From Gillisella taibaishanensis (lineage in GTDB: Bacteria; Pseudomonadota; Alphaproteobacteria; Rhizobiales; Rhizobiaceae), in NCBI RefSeq assembly GCF_001938985.1, contig NZ_MKIN01000019.1:310001-374000 (forward strand): a stretch of DNA of 64,000 nucleotides, given 5' to 3'. Made by a program: the position numbers and the translations under genes. Below, one piece after another: positions 8,425-16,798 of the stretch. Positions within the stretch are counted from its first letter, which is position 1. Every line of letters starts with the position of its first letter. Below the pieces are notes generated by a model. It saw nothing but the letters and a program-made list of their open reading frames with translations. It made no database searches and was not told where the DNA came from.

Positions 8425-8769
8425 ATGTCGAGCGATGATTTCTTCGAACTTTTCGACCTGCGGGTAGAGGTAATCGTTCCGGAAAACGGCCCTGTCTATT
8501 GCGGGGCAAAGCCCGGCGACTATTTCGAACTCAAAGGCGAAATGCTGCATTTGCCGCCGGAACAGGGGCTGTCGATATATTCGCTTGCCTCTGTCCTGCC
8601 TCTGCTGGCCGCAAAGCAAAGGCCGACCCATCCGCACGATTGGATGACGACGGACGCAGAAATTGCCTGTCCCGACCCCAATTGCTCCACGCGGCTGCGC
8701 ATCACCCGCACCGGCCTTCGCCGGTTCAGCCATGCTCAGACCACCGCCGTTCCCTTGAAGAAAGCCTGA
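8425..8769 (+). CDS. TIGR04076-family protein of unknown function
   Basis: 114 residues. The order of segments fits TIGR04076: a hydrophobic VEVIVPENGPVYCGAKPGDYF, the middle GLSIYSLASVLPLLAAKQR, then a two-cysteine element IACPDPNCSTRLRITRTG. The cysteines (one near residue 26, two near residues 82 and 87) suggest metal or redox use, but this is only an inference. The start lies 12 bases after the GntR stop and the next gene begins 13 bases downstream, so it is co-transcribed with the regulator, the aldo/keto reductase and the binding protein. I know of no experimentally assigned function for the family. Confidence 0.75.
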   Translation: MSSDDFFELFDLRVEVIVPENGPVYCGAKPGDYFELKGEMLHLPPEQGLSIYSLASVLPLLAAKQRPTHPHDWMTTDAEIACPDPNCSTRLRITRTGLRRFSHAQTTAVPLKKA

Positions 8770-8782
8770 AGAAAGTCATCTC

Positions 8783-9829
8783 ATGCAGCGCATCAGCATC
8801 CAGCCCGGCTACGAAATCTCACGTGTCATCCGTGGCGGCTGGCAATTGGCGGGCGGGCACGGACCTGTCGATACCGAGACCGCGATCGAAGACATGATTG
8901 CCTTTGCCGATGCCGGTATCACCACCTTCGACTGCGCCGACATCTACACCGGCGTCGAGGAACTAATCGGCGCATTTCGCCTGAAATATGGAGCGTCACG
9001 CGGCGAAGAGGCTTTGAAACGCATTCGCGTTCACACCAAGTTCGTGCCGGATTTGGCCGTTCTGCCCACGATCAGCAAGGCCTATGTCGAAGGTGTCATC
9101 GACACGTCGCTGAAGCGCTTGAAGCTCGAGCAACTCGATATTGTACAGTTCCATTGGTGGGCCTATGACATTCCCGGGTGGCTGGAGACGGCGGGCTGGC
9201 TGAAAGAATTGCAGACGGCAGGCAAGATCGGCCGGATCGGCACCACGAATTTCGATAGCGAGCACATCCAAGCATTTTTCGACGCGGGCATTCCCGTTGC
9301 ATCCCTGCAACTGCAGTATTCGCTGCTGGACCGCCGACCGGAAAAGCAGATGGTGCGGCTCGCCGAGGACAAGAATTTTGCGCTCTTCTGCTATGGCACC
9401 GTGGCCGGCGGCTTTCTCAGCGATCGCTGGCTTGGCGTCGCGGAGCCCGAGCATCCGCTCGAAAACCGCTCTCTGACCAAGTACAAGCTTGTTATCGACG
9501 ATCTCGGCGGCTGGGATCTGTTCCAGGCGCTGCTGCGCACCCTCAGGCAGATTGCCGACCGGCATGAAACCGATATCGCCACCATTGCCAGCGCCGCCAT
9601 GCTGCGGCGGCCTGCCGTGGCAGCTGTGATCGTGGGCGCGCGCAACCGAAGCCACCTCGCGTCCAACCTGGCCATTTCAGATGTGCCGCTATCCACTGAG
9701 GACCTCGCGATGATCGAGTCTGTTATGGCGCAGGCACGCGAGTTGGATGGCGATGTCTACACTCAGGAACGTGACCGCAATGGCCGTCACGGTAGCATCA
9801 TGAAATATAATCTCAACAAAGGGGAATGA
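8783..9829 (+). CDS. Aldo/keto reductase
   Basis: 348 residues of the aldo/keto reductase barrel. The catalytic tetrad is visible as TTFDCADIYTG (Asp, Tyr), VHTKFVPDL (Lys) and DIVQFHWWAYD (His); the C-terminal NADP-binding segment is AAVIVGARNRSHLASNL. It shares the QFHWW element, the LLDRRP segment and the FCYGTVAGGFLSDRWLG region with the reductase half of the fusion at 2725-4188, so the two are likely paralogues acting on the same or successive substrates. It lies in the GntR-led operon, one base before the binding-protein gene. Confidence 0.9.
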   Translation: MQRISIQPGYEISRVIRGGWQLAGGHGPVDTETAIEDMIAFADAGITTFDCADIYTGVEELIGAFRLKYGASRGEEALKRIRVHTKFVPDLAVLPTISKAYVEGVIDTSLKRLKLEQLDIVQFHWWAYDIPGWLETAGWLKELQTAGKIGRIGTTNFDSEHIQAFFDAGIPVASLQLQYSLLDRRPEKQMVRLAEDKNFALFCYGTVAGGFLSDRWLGVAEPEHPLENRSLTKYKLVIDDLGGWDLFQALLRTLRQIADRHETDIATIASAAMLRRPAVAAVIVGARNRSHLASNLAISDVPLSTEDLAMIESVMAQARELDGDVYTQERDRNGRHGSIMKYNLNKGE

Positions 9830-9830
9830 G

Positions 9831-11093
9831 ATGAAGACACTGATCCTGGCATCCACAATGCTGGCCGGCCTGATGGCGACAACACCAGCCTTTTCCGCCG
9901 ATTGCGACATCACAGTCGGCTTGGTAATGGAACTGACCGGCCCGGCCGGCGAATACGGCAAGGCTGGCGCCAAATCCGTGGAGATGGCATTTCGCGATTT
10001 CAACGACGCCGGCGGTGTCAACGGCTGCAAATTGCTAATGGACACCCGCGATAGCCAGAGCCAGGGCACGGTTGCCGTCGATCAGGCAACGCAATTGGTC
10101 AATATTAAGAAGGTGCCGGTCATCATCGGTGGCATCATTTCCTCCGTCTCGATCCCAATCCTCACATCGGTCACGGCGCCTGCCGGTGTCGTGCAGGTTT
10201 CGCCCGCCTCGTCATCGCCGACGCTGACCGCACTTGGCCGCGACGGCAAGACCAACGGCGTGTTCTTCCGCACCATCACGTCGGACGCCCTGCAGGGAAC
10301 TGCGGCCGCGAAATACGCTATCGACCAGGGCCTGAAGAAAATCGCCATCATCCATGTCAACAACGACTTCGGCGTCAACATGGTGCGTGAGTTTTCGGCG
10401 GCGTATGCCAAGCTTGGCGGCGTGATCACCTCGACAACGCCGTATAACGAGAAGCAGGCCAGCTATTCCTCCGAAGCCAGCGCCGCGATGAATGGCGACC
10501 CGGATGCGCTCTATCTTGTCAGCACGCCGGTCGACGGGGCGACGATTGCCCGCGCCTGGATATCAGGAGGCGGACCGGCAAAGTTCCTGCTGAACGACGG
10601 GATGAATTCGAAGGACTTCATCGACAGCGTCGGCGCGCAGTACCTGAACGACGCCTATGGCACATCGTCCGGCACCAGCCCAACGGCTTCGACCGAATAT
10701 TTCAACAGCCAGTATGAGAAATTCTCCGGCGGCATCTCACCATCAGCACCGGCTGCCGACAGGTCCTACGATGCAGGCGCAATCGTTGCGCTGGCCATCG
10801 CCAAGGCCGGAAAGGCTGACAAAGCTGCCATCAAGGCCGCCATTCCGCAGGTGGTGGCGGAAGGCGGAGAGCCGATCCATGCCGGCAAGGCGGAATTTGA
10901 AAAGGCGCTGAAACTGATCAAGGACGGCAAGCCGATCAAGTATGAAGGCGTCATCGGCCCGGTCAGTTTCGACAGCGTCGGCGACATCACCGGCCCCTTC
11001 CGCCTGTGGAAGCTGAAGGACGGTGAGGTCACCACGACGGGCGAAATGAGCGCCGAAGAGGTCGGCAAGATCAAGGCTTCAATCGGTAAATGA
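9831..11093 (+). CDS. Branched-chain-amino-acid-type ABC transporter substrate-binding protein
   Basis: 420 residues. A signal peptide is clear (MKTLILASTMLAGLMATTPAFSA, cleavage likely before DCDITVGL). The mature protein has the type I periplasmic fold pattern: GLVMELTGPAGEYGKAGAKSVEMA, GVNGCKLLMDTRDSQS, and the central IGGIISSVSIPILTSVTAPAGV. A serine-rich loop (SPASSSPTLTALG) contributes to ligand binding in the family. It is the only binding protein near the LivGFHM-type genes on the opposite strand and completes that importer. The stop codon is followed within ten bases by a strong hairpin. Confidence 0.93.
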   Translation: MKTLILASTMLAGLMATTPAFSADCDITVGLVMELTGPAGEYGKAGAKSVEMAFRDFNDAGGVNGCKLLMDTRDSQSQGTVAVDQATQLVNIKKVPVIIGGIISSVSIPILTSVTAPAGVVQVSPASSSPTLTALGRDGKTNGVFFRTITSDALQGTAAAKYAIDQGLKKIAIIHVNNDFGVNMVREFSAAYAKLGGVITSTTPYNEKQASYSSEASAAMNGDPDALYLVSTPVDGATIARAWISGGGPAKFLLNDGMNSKDFIDSVGAQYLNDAYGTSSGTSPTASTEYFNSQYEKFSGGISPSAPAADRSYDAGAIVALAIAKAGKADKAAIKAAIPQVVAEGGEPIHAGKAEFEKALKLIKDGKPIKYEGVIGPVSFDSVGDITGPFRLWKLKDGEVTTTGEMSAEEVGKIKASIGK

Positions 11094-11101
11094 CATGTGC
11101 T

Positions 11102-11129
11102 GCCCTCGCGGATGAAATACCGCGAGGGC
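11102..11129 (+). terminator. Stem-loop after the binding-protein gene
   Basis: GCCCTCGCGG (11102-11111) and CCGCGAGGGC (11120-11129) pair over ten bases with an eight-base loop, starting six bases after the TGA. Only TT follows the stem, so it may act as a weak terminator or as a 3' mRNA stabiliser. Confidence 0.6.
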
Positions 11130-11216
11130 TTCCATATCGCGTGGTCGTGTGGACGTCATGCGACCACGGACGTTGTTATTTGATAATGAAGGGCATTTCA
11201 GCGACGTCATCGGCCC

Positions 11217-11540
11217 TTACTCGGCTGACCCTTCGCCCTCTATATCGGGATCGTACTGGTTCAGAAGATCGAGGATCACCTTGTTGCCCGCGTAGCGCCT
11301 CATCAGGCGGGCAAGTTCTGCGTCGCTCCCGGAACACAAGCGCCGTAACTCTCTGTCGATTTCGGCCCGGCGGTTGGCATCATCAGATGCTTCACCGCGG
11401 AAATGGTCGCAATTATCTCGGCGGCTGATGAAGGCGCGTACCTCCTGCGGGAGATCGGCAGTTTGCGCGAACAACGGCTCGGCCAAGCCGAGAAAGCTCA
11501 TCACCACGGCTATTGAGTATCTCAAAACAAGCGCGATCAT
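11217..11540 (-). CDS. Small secreted hypothetical protein
   Basis: 107 residues. The N-terminus MIALVLRYSIAVVMSFLGLAEPLFA is a likely signal peptide, cleaved before QTADLPQ. The mature part carries two cysteines (SRRDNCDHFRGEA and RRLCSG) that could form a disulfide, followed by a charged helical tail (ARLMRRYAGNKVILDLLNQYD). Its ATG overlaps the TGA of the LysR gene by four bases, so it is translationally coupled to that regulator. I do not recognise a named family; the RRDNCDHFRGE element seems familiar from other rhizobial secreted hypotheticals. Confidence 0.7.
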   Translation of the reverse strand: MIALVLRYSIAVVMSFLGLAEPLFAQTADLPQEVRAFISRRDNCDHFRGEASDDANRRAEIDRELRRLCSGSDAELARLMRRYAGNKVILDLLNQYDPDIEGEGSAE

Positions 11541-12478
11541 TCGACTTGCATCCCCAATTGACGGGTAGCCTCTTCCTGAAACCCTTCCTCCTTCGCGATA
11601 TCTGCGATCAGCGACCGCAGCCAGCGATGGGCCGGATCGGTGCGATAGCGGACATGCCAGGCGATTTCGACGGGAAAGCTGCCGAGATCGACAGGTGCCG
11701 GCAGCACCTTAAGCCTTTCGTCCCGGGCCAGCCGCTTGCAGATCAGGCGTGGCAGTGTTGCGCAATAATCGCTGACCGCAACCATTTCCGGCACCGCAAG
11801 AAAATGGGTGACGGAAACCGCGACATCCCGCTTTAGGCCACGTTGCTGCAGCGCCTGGAATAGCCCAACGCGCATCCGGCCTGGCGGCAGGACGTTGACA
11901 TGCTTCATCCGCTCATACTGCTCTTGAGAAAGACTATCGCCGACATCGGGATGATCCTTGCGCACCACGCAGGCAAGACCATCATCCATAAGATGCTGGA
12001 CCACCATATTATCAGGCGGATCGACGATCCTGCCGAGCACCATTTCCGTTGCACCCGAGACGGCACCGGTCTCGACCAGGTCATTTCCGAAAGGCGTGAG
12101 GCGCAGCCTTATGTCAGGCGCAACCTCCCGCAGCCGGGCAACGATCACCGGCATCAGCACGAATTCCACATAGCTATTGGGCGCGAGCGTAAACTGCCGT
12201 GTTGTCAAGGCAGGATCGAATTGCTGCTGGCCGCCGATCACCTCGTCCAGGCTCGAAAGCGCCGCGCGTACCACGGGCGCCAGCTCCTCTGCCATCTGCG
12301 TCGGCTTCATGCCGTAGCGCTCGCGAATGAAAAGCGGATCACGCAACGTGTCGCGCAGCCGGTTCAGCGCATTGGACAACGATGGCTGGGTCATACCGAG
12401 CCGCTCGGCAGCGCGGGTCACATTGCGCTCATCCATCAATGCTAGAAAGACGGGCATAAGGTTTAGATCATACTTCAT
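11537..12478 (-). CDS. LysR-family transcriptional regulator
   Basis: 313 residues. The first 60 residues are the LysR winged helix (LNLMPVFLALMDERNVTRAAERLGMTQPSLSNALNRLRD), and residues 90-300 the effector-binding domain. The DLNLMPVF opening and the PLFIRERYGMKPT segment place it in the NodD/PcpR-like branch. It is divergent from the DJ-1/PfpI gene at 12594 and translationally coupled to the downstream secreted protein, so it probably controls the DJ-1 gene. Effector unknown. Confidence 0.92.
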   Translation of the reverse strand: MKYDLNLMPVFLALMDERNVTRAAERLGMTQPSLSNALNRLRDTLRDPLFIRERYGMKPTQMAEELAPVVRAALSSLDEVIGGQQQFDPALTTRQFTLAPNSYVEFVLMPVIVARLREVAPDIRLRLTPFGNDLVETGAVSGATEMVLGRIVDPPDNMVVQHLMDDGLACVVRKDHPDVGDSLSQEQYERMKHVNVLPPGRMRVGLFQALQQRGLKRDVAVSVTHFLAVPEMVAVSDYCATLPRLICKRLARDERLKVLPAPVDLGSFPVEIAWHVRYRTDPAHRWLRSLIADIAKEEGFQEEATRQLGMQVE

Positions 12479-12520
12479 CCAGTCATATTGCTGAGCGTAT
12501 ATCTGAAATCAAGGAGATAA

Positions 12521-12531
12521 ATTTCCGAAAT
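12521..12531. promoter_or_regulatory. Interrupted palindrome, candidate LysR box
   Basis: ATTTC-C-GAAAT at 12521-12531 is a symmetric pair of five-base arms around one base, located between the divergent LysR and DJ-1 starts. LysR sites typically contain a T-N11-A interrupted dyad; this is a plausible candidate but the assignment is positional. Confidence 0.3.
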
Positions 12532-12593
12532 GATGCACAGCAAGGCATAATCAGTTCATCGAAACAGGCAGCAGATTGCAAAGGATCACGCTC

Positions 12594-13286
12594 ATGAACA
12601 TTTTGATGGTTCTCACTTCGCACGATAAGCTCGGCGATACCGGCCACAAGACTGGCTTCTGGCTCGAAGAGTTTGCCGCGCCCTATTACGCATTCCTTGA
12701 AGCAGGCGCCAATATCACCGTGGCATCGACGAAGGGCGGACAGCCACCGCTTGATCCGAAAAGCGACGATCCAAGCTTCCAGACTGCGGAGACGCAGCGC
12801 TTCAAGGCGGACCCGGCAGCTCAGGCCGTTCTTGCTTCGACGATCCCGCTCGCATCCGTCTCGGCGGATGACTATGACGCCGTCTTCTATCCCGGCGGCC
12901 ATGGCCCGCTTTGGGATCTCGCTGAAGACAAGACCTCGATCAGTCTCATCGAAACCCTTTACCAGTCCGGCAAGCCGGTTGCCTTCGTCTGCCATGCTCC
13001 TGGCGTGTTGCGCCACGTCAAGGCTGCCGATGGCACACCGTTGGTCAAGGGCAAGAAAGTGGCCGGTTTCACCAATACCGAAGAAGAAGCCGTTGGCCTT
13101 ACCAACATCGTGCCCTTCCTTGTTGAAGACATGCTCAAGCAGAATGGCGGTCTCTATTCCAGCGGTCCGGATTGGGGCTCCTATGCCGTAAAGGATGGTC
13201 TTTTGATCACAGGCCAGAACCCTGGCTCATCGGTCGAGACCGCCGGCATTCTCATCAACACGTTAAAGGCAGCCAAGGCTTCCTGA
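12594..13286 (+). CDS. DJ-1/PfpI family protein, Hsp31-like class I glutamine-amidotransferase fold
   Basis: 230 residues from the ATG at 12594, preceded by AAGGA eight bases away. The nucleophile elbow is VAFVCHAPGVL with Cys133-His134; the acidic partner is in FWLEEFAAPYY (Glu25/Glu26), and DAVFYPGGHGPLWDL matches the oxyanion region. This layout fits the Hsp31/glyoxalase III branch, which includes methylglyoxal-degrading enzymes, chaperones and deglycase candidates. It is divergent from a LysR regulator. A role in carbonyl-stress defence is an inference from the family. Confidence 0.88.
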   Translation: MNILMVLTSHDKLGDTGHKTGFWLEEFAAPYYAFLEAGANITVASTKGGQPPLDPKSDDPSFQTAETQRFKADPAAQAVLASTIPLASVSADDYDAVFYPGGHGPLWDLAEDKTSISLIETLYQSGKPVAFVCHAPGVLRHVKAADGTPLVKGKKVAGFTNTEEEAVGLTNIVPFLVEDMLKQNGGLYSSGPDWGSYAVKDGLLITGQNPGSSVETAGILINTLKAAKAS

Positions 13287-13299
13287 TAAGCGCTGCTAC

Positions 13300-13324
13300 G
13301 GGGTGCCGGCTGATGCCGGCCCCC
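13300..13324 (+). terminator. GC-rich stem-loop after the DJ-1 gene
   Basis: GGGG-T-GCCGGC (13300-13310) pairs with GCCGGC-CCCC (13315-13324), with a bulged T and a TGAT loop, 13 bases after the stop codon. There is no U tract, so termination efficiency is uncertain. Confidence 0.5.
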
Positions 13325-13441
13325 CATTCGAAAGTATTGGCCTGTTCGTCTTGGGCCAACGCGGACAGCCACCACCAAGGACATCAAGTCCCGAGAATGT
13401 GAAGCCAATCACCACATATCTGGCCACAAAGTCCCTTCATT

Positions 13442-13484
13442 AACGGCACGGCTCCCCTAGGTACTTTCTCAGTACCGTGCCGTT
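13442..13484 (+). promoter_or_regulatory. Nested inverted repeats in the gnd leader
   Basis: AACGGCACGG (13442-13451) and CCGTGCCGTT (13475-13484) form a perfect ten-base outer stem, and GGTAC (13460-13464) with GTACC (13472-13476) form an inner hairpin that overlaps the outer right arm by two bases, so the two may be alternative or stacked. The element ends 24 bases before the gnd start codon and could be an operator or leader structure that governs the gnd-zwf operon. Confidence 0.4.
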
Positions 13485-13508
13485 ATCGACCTTTGAAGGG
13501 ACAGACTG

Positions 13509-14534
13509 ATGCAGATTGGAATGATGGGATTGGGCAGGATGGGCGCAAACATGGTCCGTCGGCTTATGTGTGGCGGTCATGAATGCGTTGTTTATGACAT
13601 CAATCCCAAGAATGTCGCCGACCTCGTCGCGGAAGGTGCCGTCGGTGCCGCGTCGATGGAAGACTTCGTCAGCAAACTATCCAAACCCGCCTGCGCCTGG
13701 CTGATGCTGCCCGCTGCGATCACCGGCACGAATGTGGAGAAGCTAAGCGGGCTGATGTCCGCTGGCGACGTCATTATCGATGGTGGCAATTCCTACTATC
13801 AGGATGGCGTCGATTTGGCGGAAATGCTGGCATCAAAGGGCATTTCCTTTGTCGACGTCGGCACGAGCGGCGGCGTCTGGGGCTTTGAGCGCGGCTTTTG
13901 CTTGATGATCGGTGGACCCGACGCTGCCGTCCAGCGTCTTGACCCGATATTTGCGACGCTCGCGCCCGGTGCTGGCGACGCAGGGGCTTCAACGCCGTCT
14001 GATACCGAGCATCTGCGTACGGCAAGGCAAGGCTATCTTCATTGCGGCCCAAGTGGTGCCGGACATTTCGTCAAGATGGTCCATAACGGCATCGAATATG
14101 GCATGATGGCTGCCTATGCCGAGGGGATGAATATTCTCAAAGCAGCAAATGCCGGCAACCGGACCCATGACGTCGATGCCGAAACCAGCCCATTGCGCAG
14201 CCCCCAATATTACAAGTTTGATATCGACATGGCCGCCGTCTCCGAGGTGTGGCGGCACGGCAGCGTAATTAGCTCATGGCTGCTCGATCTCACGGCAGAT
14301 GCGCTTGGCCGCGACCCCGATCTGGCCGGCTTTTCTGGCCGGGTGTCGGACTCCGGTGAAGGACGCTGGACACTTCAGGCTGCCATCGACACCGGCGTCC
14401 CCGCCCCCGTCCTGTCTTCAGCGCTGTTCCAGCGGTTCTCCTCGCGTGGAGAGGCTGAATATGCCGACAAGCTGCTGTCCGCCATGCGCCTCGCCTTTGG
14501 CGGCCATCACGAAAAGCCAAAGACCGGCGCTTGA
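13509..14534 (+). CDS. gnd: 6-phosphogluconate dehydrogenase (decarboxylating), short GndA/YqeC-like type
   Basis: 341 residues. The N-terminal dinucleotide-binding motif [13 protein letters not shown] is at 7-19, followed by [13 protein letters not shown] and [23 protein letters not shown], the usual 6PGDH substrate-binding stretch. Catalytic lysine and asparagine are in [18 protein letters not shown]. At 341 residues it belongs to the short dimeric/tetrameric class, not the 470-residue enzyme. It oxidises and decarboxylates 6-phosphogluconate to ribulose 5-phosphate in the cytoplasm. The coding region is 17 bases from zwf, which makes its substrate precursor. Confidence 0.93.
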   Translation: MQIGMMGLGRMGANMVRRLMCGGHECVVYDINPKNVADLVAEGAVGAASMEDFVSKLSKPACAWLMLPAAITGTNVEKLSGLMSAGDVIIDGGNSYYQDGVDLAEMLASKGISFVDVGTSGGVWGFERGFCLMIGGPDAAVQRLDPIFATLAPGAGDAGASTPSDTEHLRTARQGYLHCGPSGAGHFVKMVHNGIEYGMMAAYAEGMNILKAANAGNRTHDVDAETSPLRSPQYYKFDIDMAAVSEVWRHGSVISSWLLDLTADALGRDPDLAGFSGRVSDSGEGRWTLQAAIDTGVPAPVLSSALFQRFSSRGEAEYADKLLSAMRLAFGGHHEKPKTGA

Positions 14535-14551
14535 GCGGATCGAGGATACAG

Positions 14552-15928
14552 ATGACCAATACCAGATCTGATACGTTCGTGCTGTTTGGCGCGACAGGCG
14601 ATCTCGCCCACAAGAAGATCTTTCCGGCGCTCTACACCCTCGTTGCGCGCAACATGCTGCACGAACCGATCATCGGAATTGCCTTCGATGATTGGGATAA
14701 GGACAAGCTGCTCGAGCGCGCTCGGGACGGGATTGAAAAGGCAGCCGGCAGCATTGACGAACAGGTCTTTGCCAAGCTCGCGTCGCTTCTCTCCTATGTC
14801 AGCGGCGACTACAAAGACCAGTCCACCTTCGACAAGCTGAAGCAGGCGATCGGCACCGGCCGCAGCCCGCTTTACTATCTCGCCATACCGCCCAGCATGT
14901 TCGAGCCTGTCGTTCAAGGACTGGAGCAATCCGGCAGCGCAACGGCCGGGCGGCTGATGGTCGAAAAACCGTTCGGGCGCGATCTGCAATCCGCTCGTTG
15001 GCTGAACCGGATTTTGCACATCGCCTTCGATGAAAAATCGATATTCCGTATCGATCATTACCTCGGCAAGGAGCCGATCCAGAACCTCCTTTATTTCCGG
15101 TTCGCAAATTCATTTCTGGAGCCGATCTGGAACCGCAATTATGTGGAGAGCGTGCAGATCACCATGGCCGAAGATTTCGGCATCCAGGGTCGGGGGCGCT
15201 TCTACGACGAAGTCGGCTGTATCAGGGACGTCATCCAGAACCATCTCCTCAACATCATGCTGCTACTCGCCATGGAGCCGCCCTCCGGCCACTCGGCGGA
15301 TGACCTGATCGATGAGAAAGTTCAGGTTCTGAAATCAATCCGACCCCTGACCAAAGCAGACGTCATTCGCGGACAGTTCGACGGCTATCTGCAGGAGCCA
15401 GGGGTGCAGCCGGATTCTGCTGTCGAGACCTTCGCCGCCGTACGACTGTTTGTCGACACCTGGCGTTGGAAGGGTGTGCCGTTCTTCATCCGGGCAGGAA
15501 AGAACCTGCCGGTTCATGTGACGGAGGTGGTCGTGCAGTTGAAGCCGCCGCCGCTTAATGTCTTCGATGAGATCAAGCCCAACGAGGCGAATTACATCCG
15601 TTTCCGCATTTCGCCGGAGGTCTCAATTGCAATCGGCGCCCGGCGCAAGGCCGCTGGCGAAGCTATGGTCGGAGAAAAGACAGAACTCTCTGCCGTAGAC
15701 GACGCCAAGGGCGAGATGGAGCCCTACGAGCGGCTGATCAGCGACGCCATGGACGGCAACGCCCAACTCTTCACCCGGCAGGATGCCAGTGAACTGGCCT
15801 GGCAGATCGTCGCGCCGGTTCTCGATGATAAATCACGACCCTTCTCCTACGCGCCCGGCACTTGGGGTCCGAAGGAAGCGGTCGACGGTTTCGGGCCCGC
15901 AGGCGGGTGGATCGGACCGGGGGCATGA
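14552..15928 (+). CDS. zwf: Glucose-6-phosphate 1-dehydrogenase
   Basis: 458 residues from the ATG at 14552 (MTNTRSDTF), preceded by GAGG; an earlier GTG/ATG-like start at 14531 would overlap the gnd stop. The NADP-binding motif [11 protein letters not shown] is at 12-22, EKPFG at 138-142 and the active-site peptide RIDHYLGKE at 166-174 are all intact. The length is slightly short of the usual 490. It converts glucose 6-phosphate to 6-phosphogluconolactone. No 6-phosphogluconolactonase gene is present in this operon. The stop overlaps the next start as ATGA. Confidence 0.95.
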   Translation: MTNTRSDTFVLFGATGDLAHKKIFPALYTLVARNMLHEPIIGIAFDDWDKDKLLERARDGIEKAAGSIDEQVFAKLASLLSYVSGDYKDQSTFDKLKQAIGTGRSPLYYLAIPPSMFEPVVQGLEQSGSATAGRLMVEKPFGRDLQSARWLNRILHIAFDEKSIFRIDHYLGKEPIQNLLYFRFANSFLEPIWNRNYVESVQITMAEDFGIQGRGRFYDEVGCIRDVIQNHLLNIMLLLAMEPPSGHSADDLIDEKVQVLKSIRPLTKADVIRGQFDGYLQEPGVQPDSAVETFAAVRLFVDTWRWKGVPFFIRAGKNLPVHVTEVVVQLKPPPLNVFDEIKPNEANYIRFRISPEVSIAIGARRKAAGEAMVGEKTELSAVDDAKGEMEPYERLISDAMDGNAQLFTRQDASELAWQIVAPVLDDKSRPFSYAPGTWGPKEAVDGFGPAGGWIGPGA

Positions 15929-16647
15929 CGGACATGCATTCCAGTAACGCCAACGCTGCTCCAGATGAGCACGCAAAGAAAACCGTGCTGAGTATCGACG
16001 TCGGCGGCTCGCATGTGAAGATCCTGACGAACCGGCCCGGAGAAGAGCCTCTCCGCGTCGAGTCCGGACCGGCCATGACGCCGGACGATATGGTGGACGC
16101 CGTGAAGACGTTGGCGAAGGATATCGACTACGATGTGATATCGATCGGTTTTCCCGGCCCTGTGCGTGCGAACCGGATCCTGCGCGAACCGGTGCATCTG
16201 GGAAAAGGCTGGACCGATTACGACTTCGCCAGCAGTTTCGGAAAGCCGATCACCCTGGTGAATGATGCGTTGATGCAGGCGGTCGGCAGCTACGAAGGCG
16301 GACGCATGCTGTTCCTGGGGCTGGGAACGGGTCTTGGCGCAGCGCTCATCCTCGAAAACGTCGCACAGCCGTTGGAAATTGCACATCTGCCCTACCGGCA
16401 TAAGAAGACCATCGAAGACTACGTCGGCGAAGACGGCATGGAGCGCCGCGGCAAAAAGAAATGGCGCAAAAGCGTTGCTGACGTTGCCGACCGGCTGATG
16501 GCCGCCATGCTTCCCGACTATATCGTCATCGGCGGCGGCAATGTCGAAAAGCTGCACGACCTTCCCGACAACTGCCGGCGCGGCGACAATGCCCTTGCCT
16601 TTGAGGGTGGCTTCCGGCTCTGGCAGGGCAAATTCATCATCAACTAG
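15925..16647 (+). CDS. ROK-family sugar kinase, polyphosphate-glucokinase-like
   Basis: 240 residues from the ATG at 15925, which overlaps the zwf TGA. Phosphate motif [17 protein letters not shown] lies near residue 22; the sugar-binding [29 protein letters not shown] and the second nucleotide segment [14 protein letters not shown] follow; [11 protein letters not shown] closes the ATP site. The short length and GSHVK sequence fit bacterial polyphosphate/ATP glucokinases. The CXCGXXGC zinc motif of many ROK repressors is absent. Placed between zwf and a GH15 gene, it most simply phosphorylates glucose released by the GH15 enzyme. Confidence 0.82.
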   Translation: MTDMHSSNANAAPDEHAKKTVLSIDVGGSHVKILTNRPGEEPLRVESGPAMTPDDMVDAVKTLAKDIDYDVISIGFPGPVRANRILREPVHLGKGWTDYDFASSFGKPITLVNDALMQAVGSYEGGRMLFLGLGTGLGAALILENVAQPLEIAHLPYRHKKTIEDYVGEDGMERRGKKKWRKSVADVADRLMAAMLPDYIVIGGGNVEKLHDLPDNCRRGDNALAFEGGFRLWQGKFIIN

Positions 16648-16798
16648 TTCGCGATTTCCGGCACGGAACTCAACGAGGCTGCGGCGCTTGTTCACCGGAG
16701 CGTCGGCGTTGGTTCAATACCGGCCGTAGCGCACGAATAGACGCAAAATCAAAGATGCTTTCTGGCGCCGCCGAAAGCGCAGATTGAGGGATTATCCC

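Noticed and set aside
15847..16695. 282-codon open frame on the minus strand
   Set aside because: Antisense to the ROK-type kinase gene, which overlaps zwf by ATGA and has full kinase motifs.
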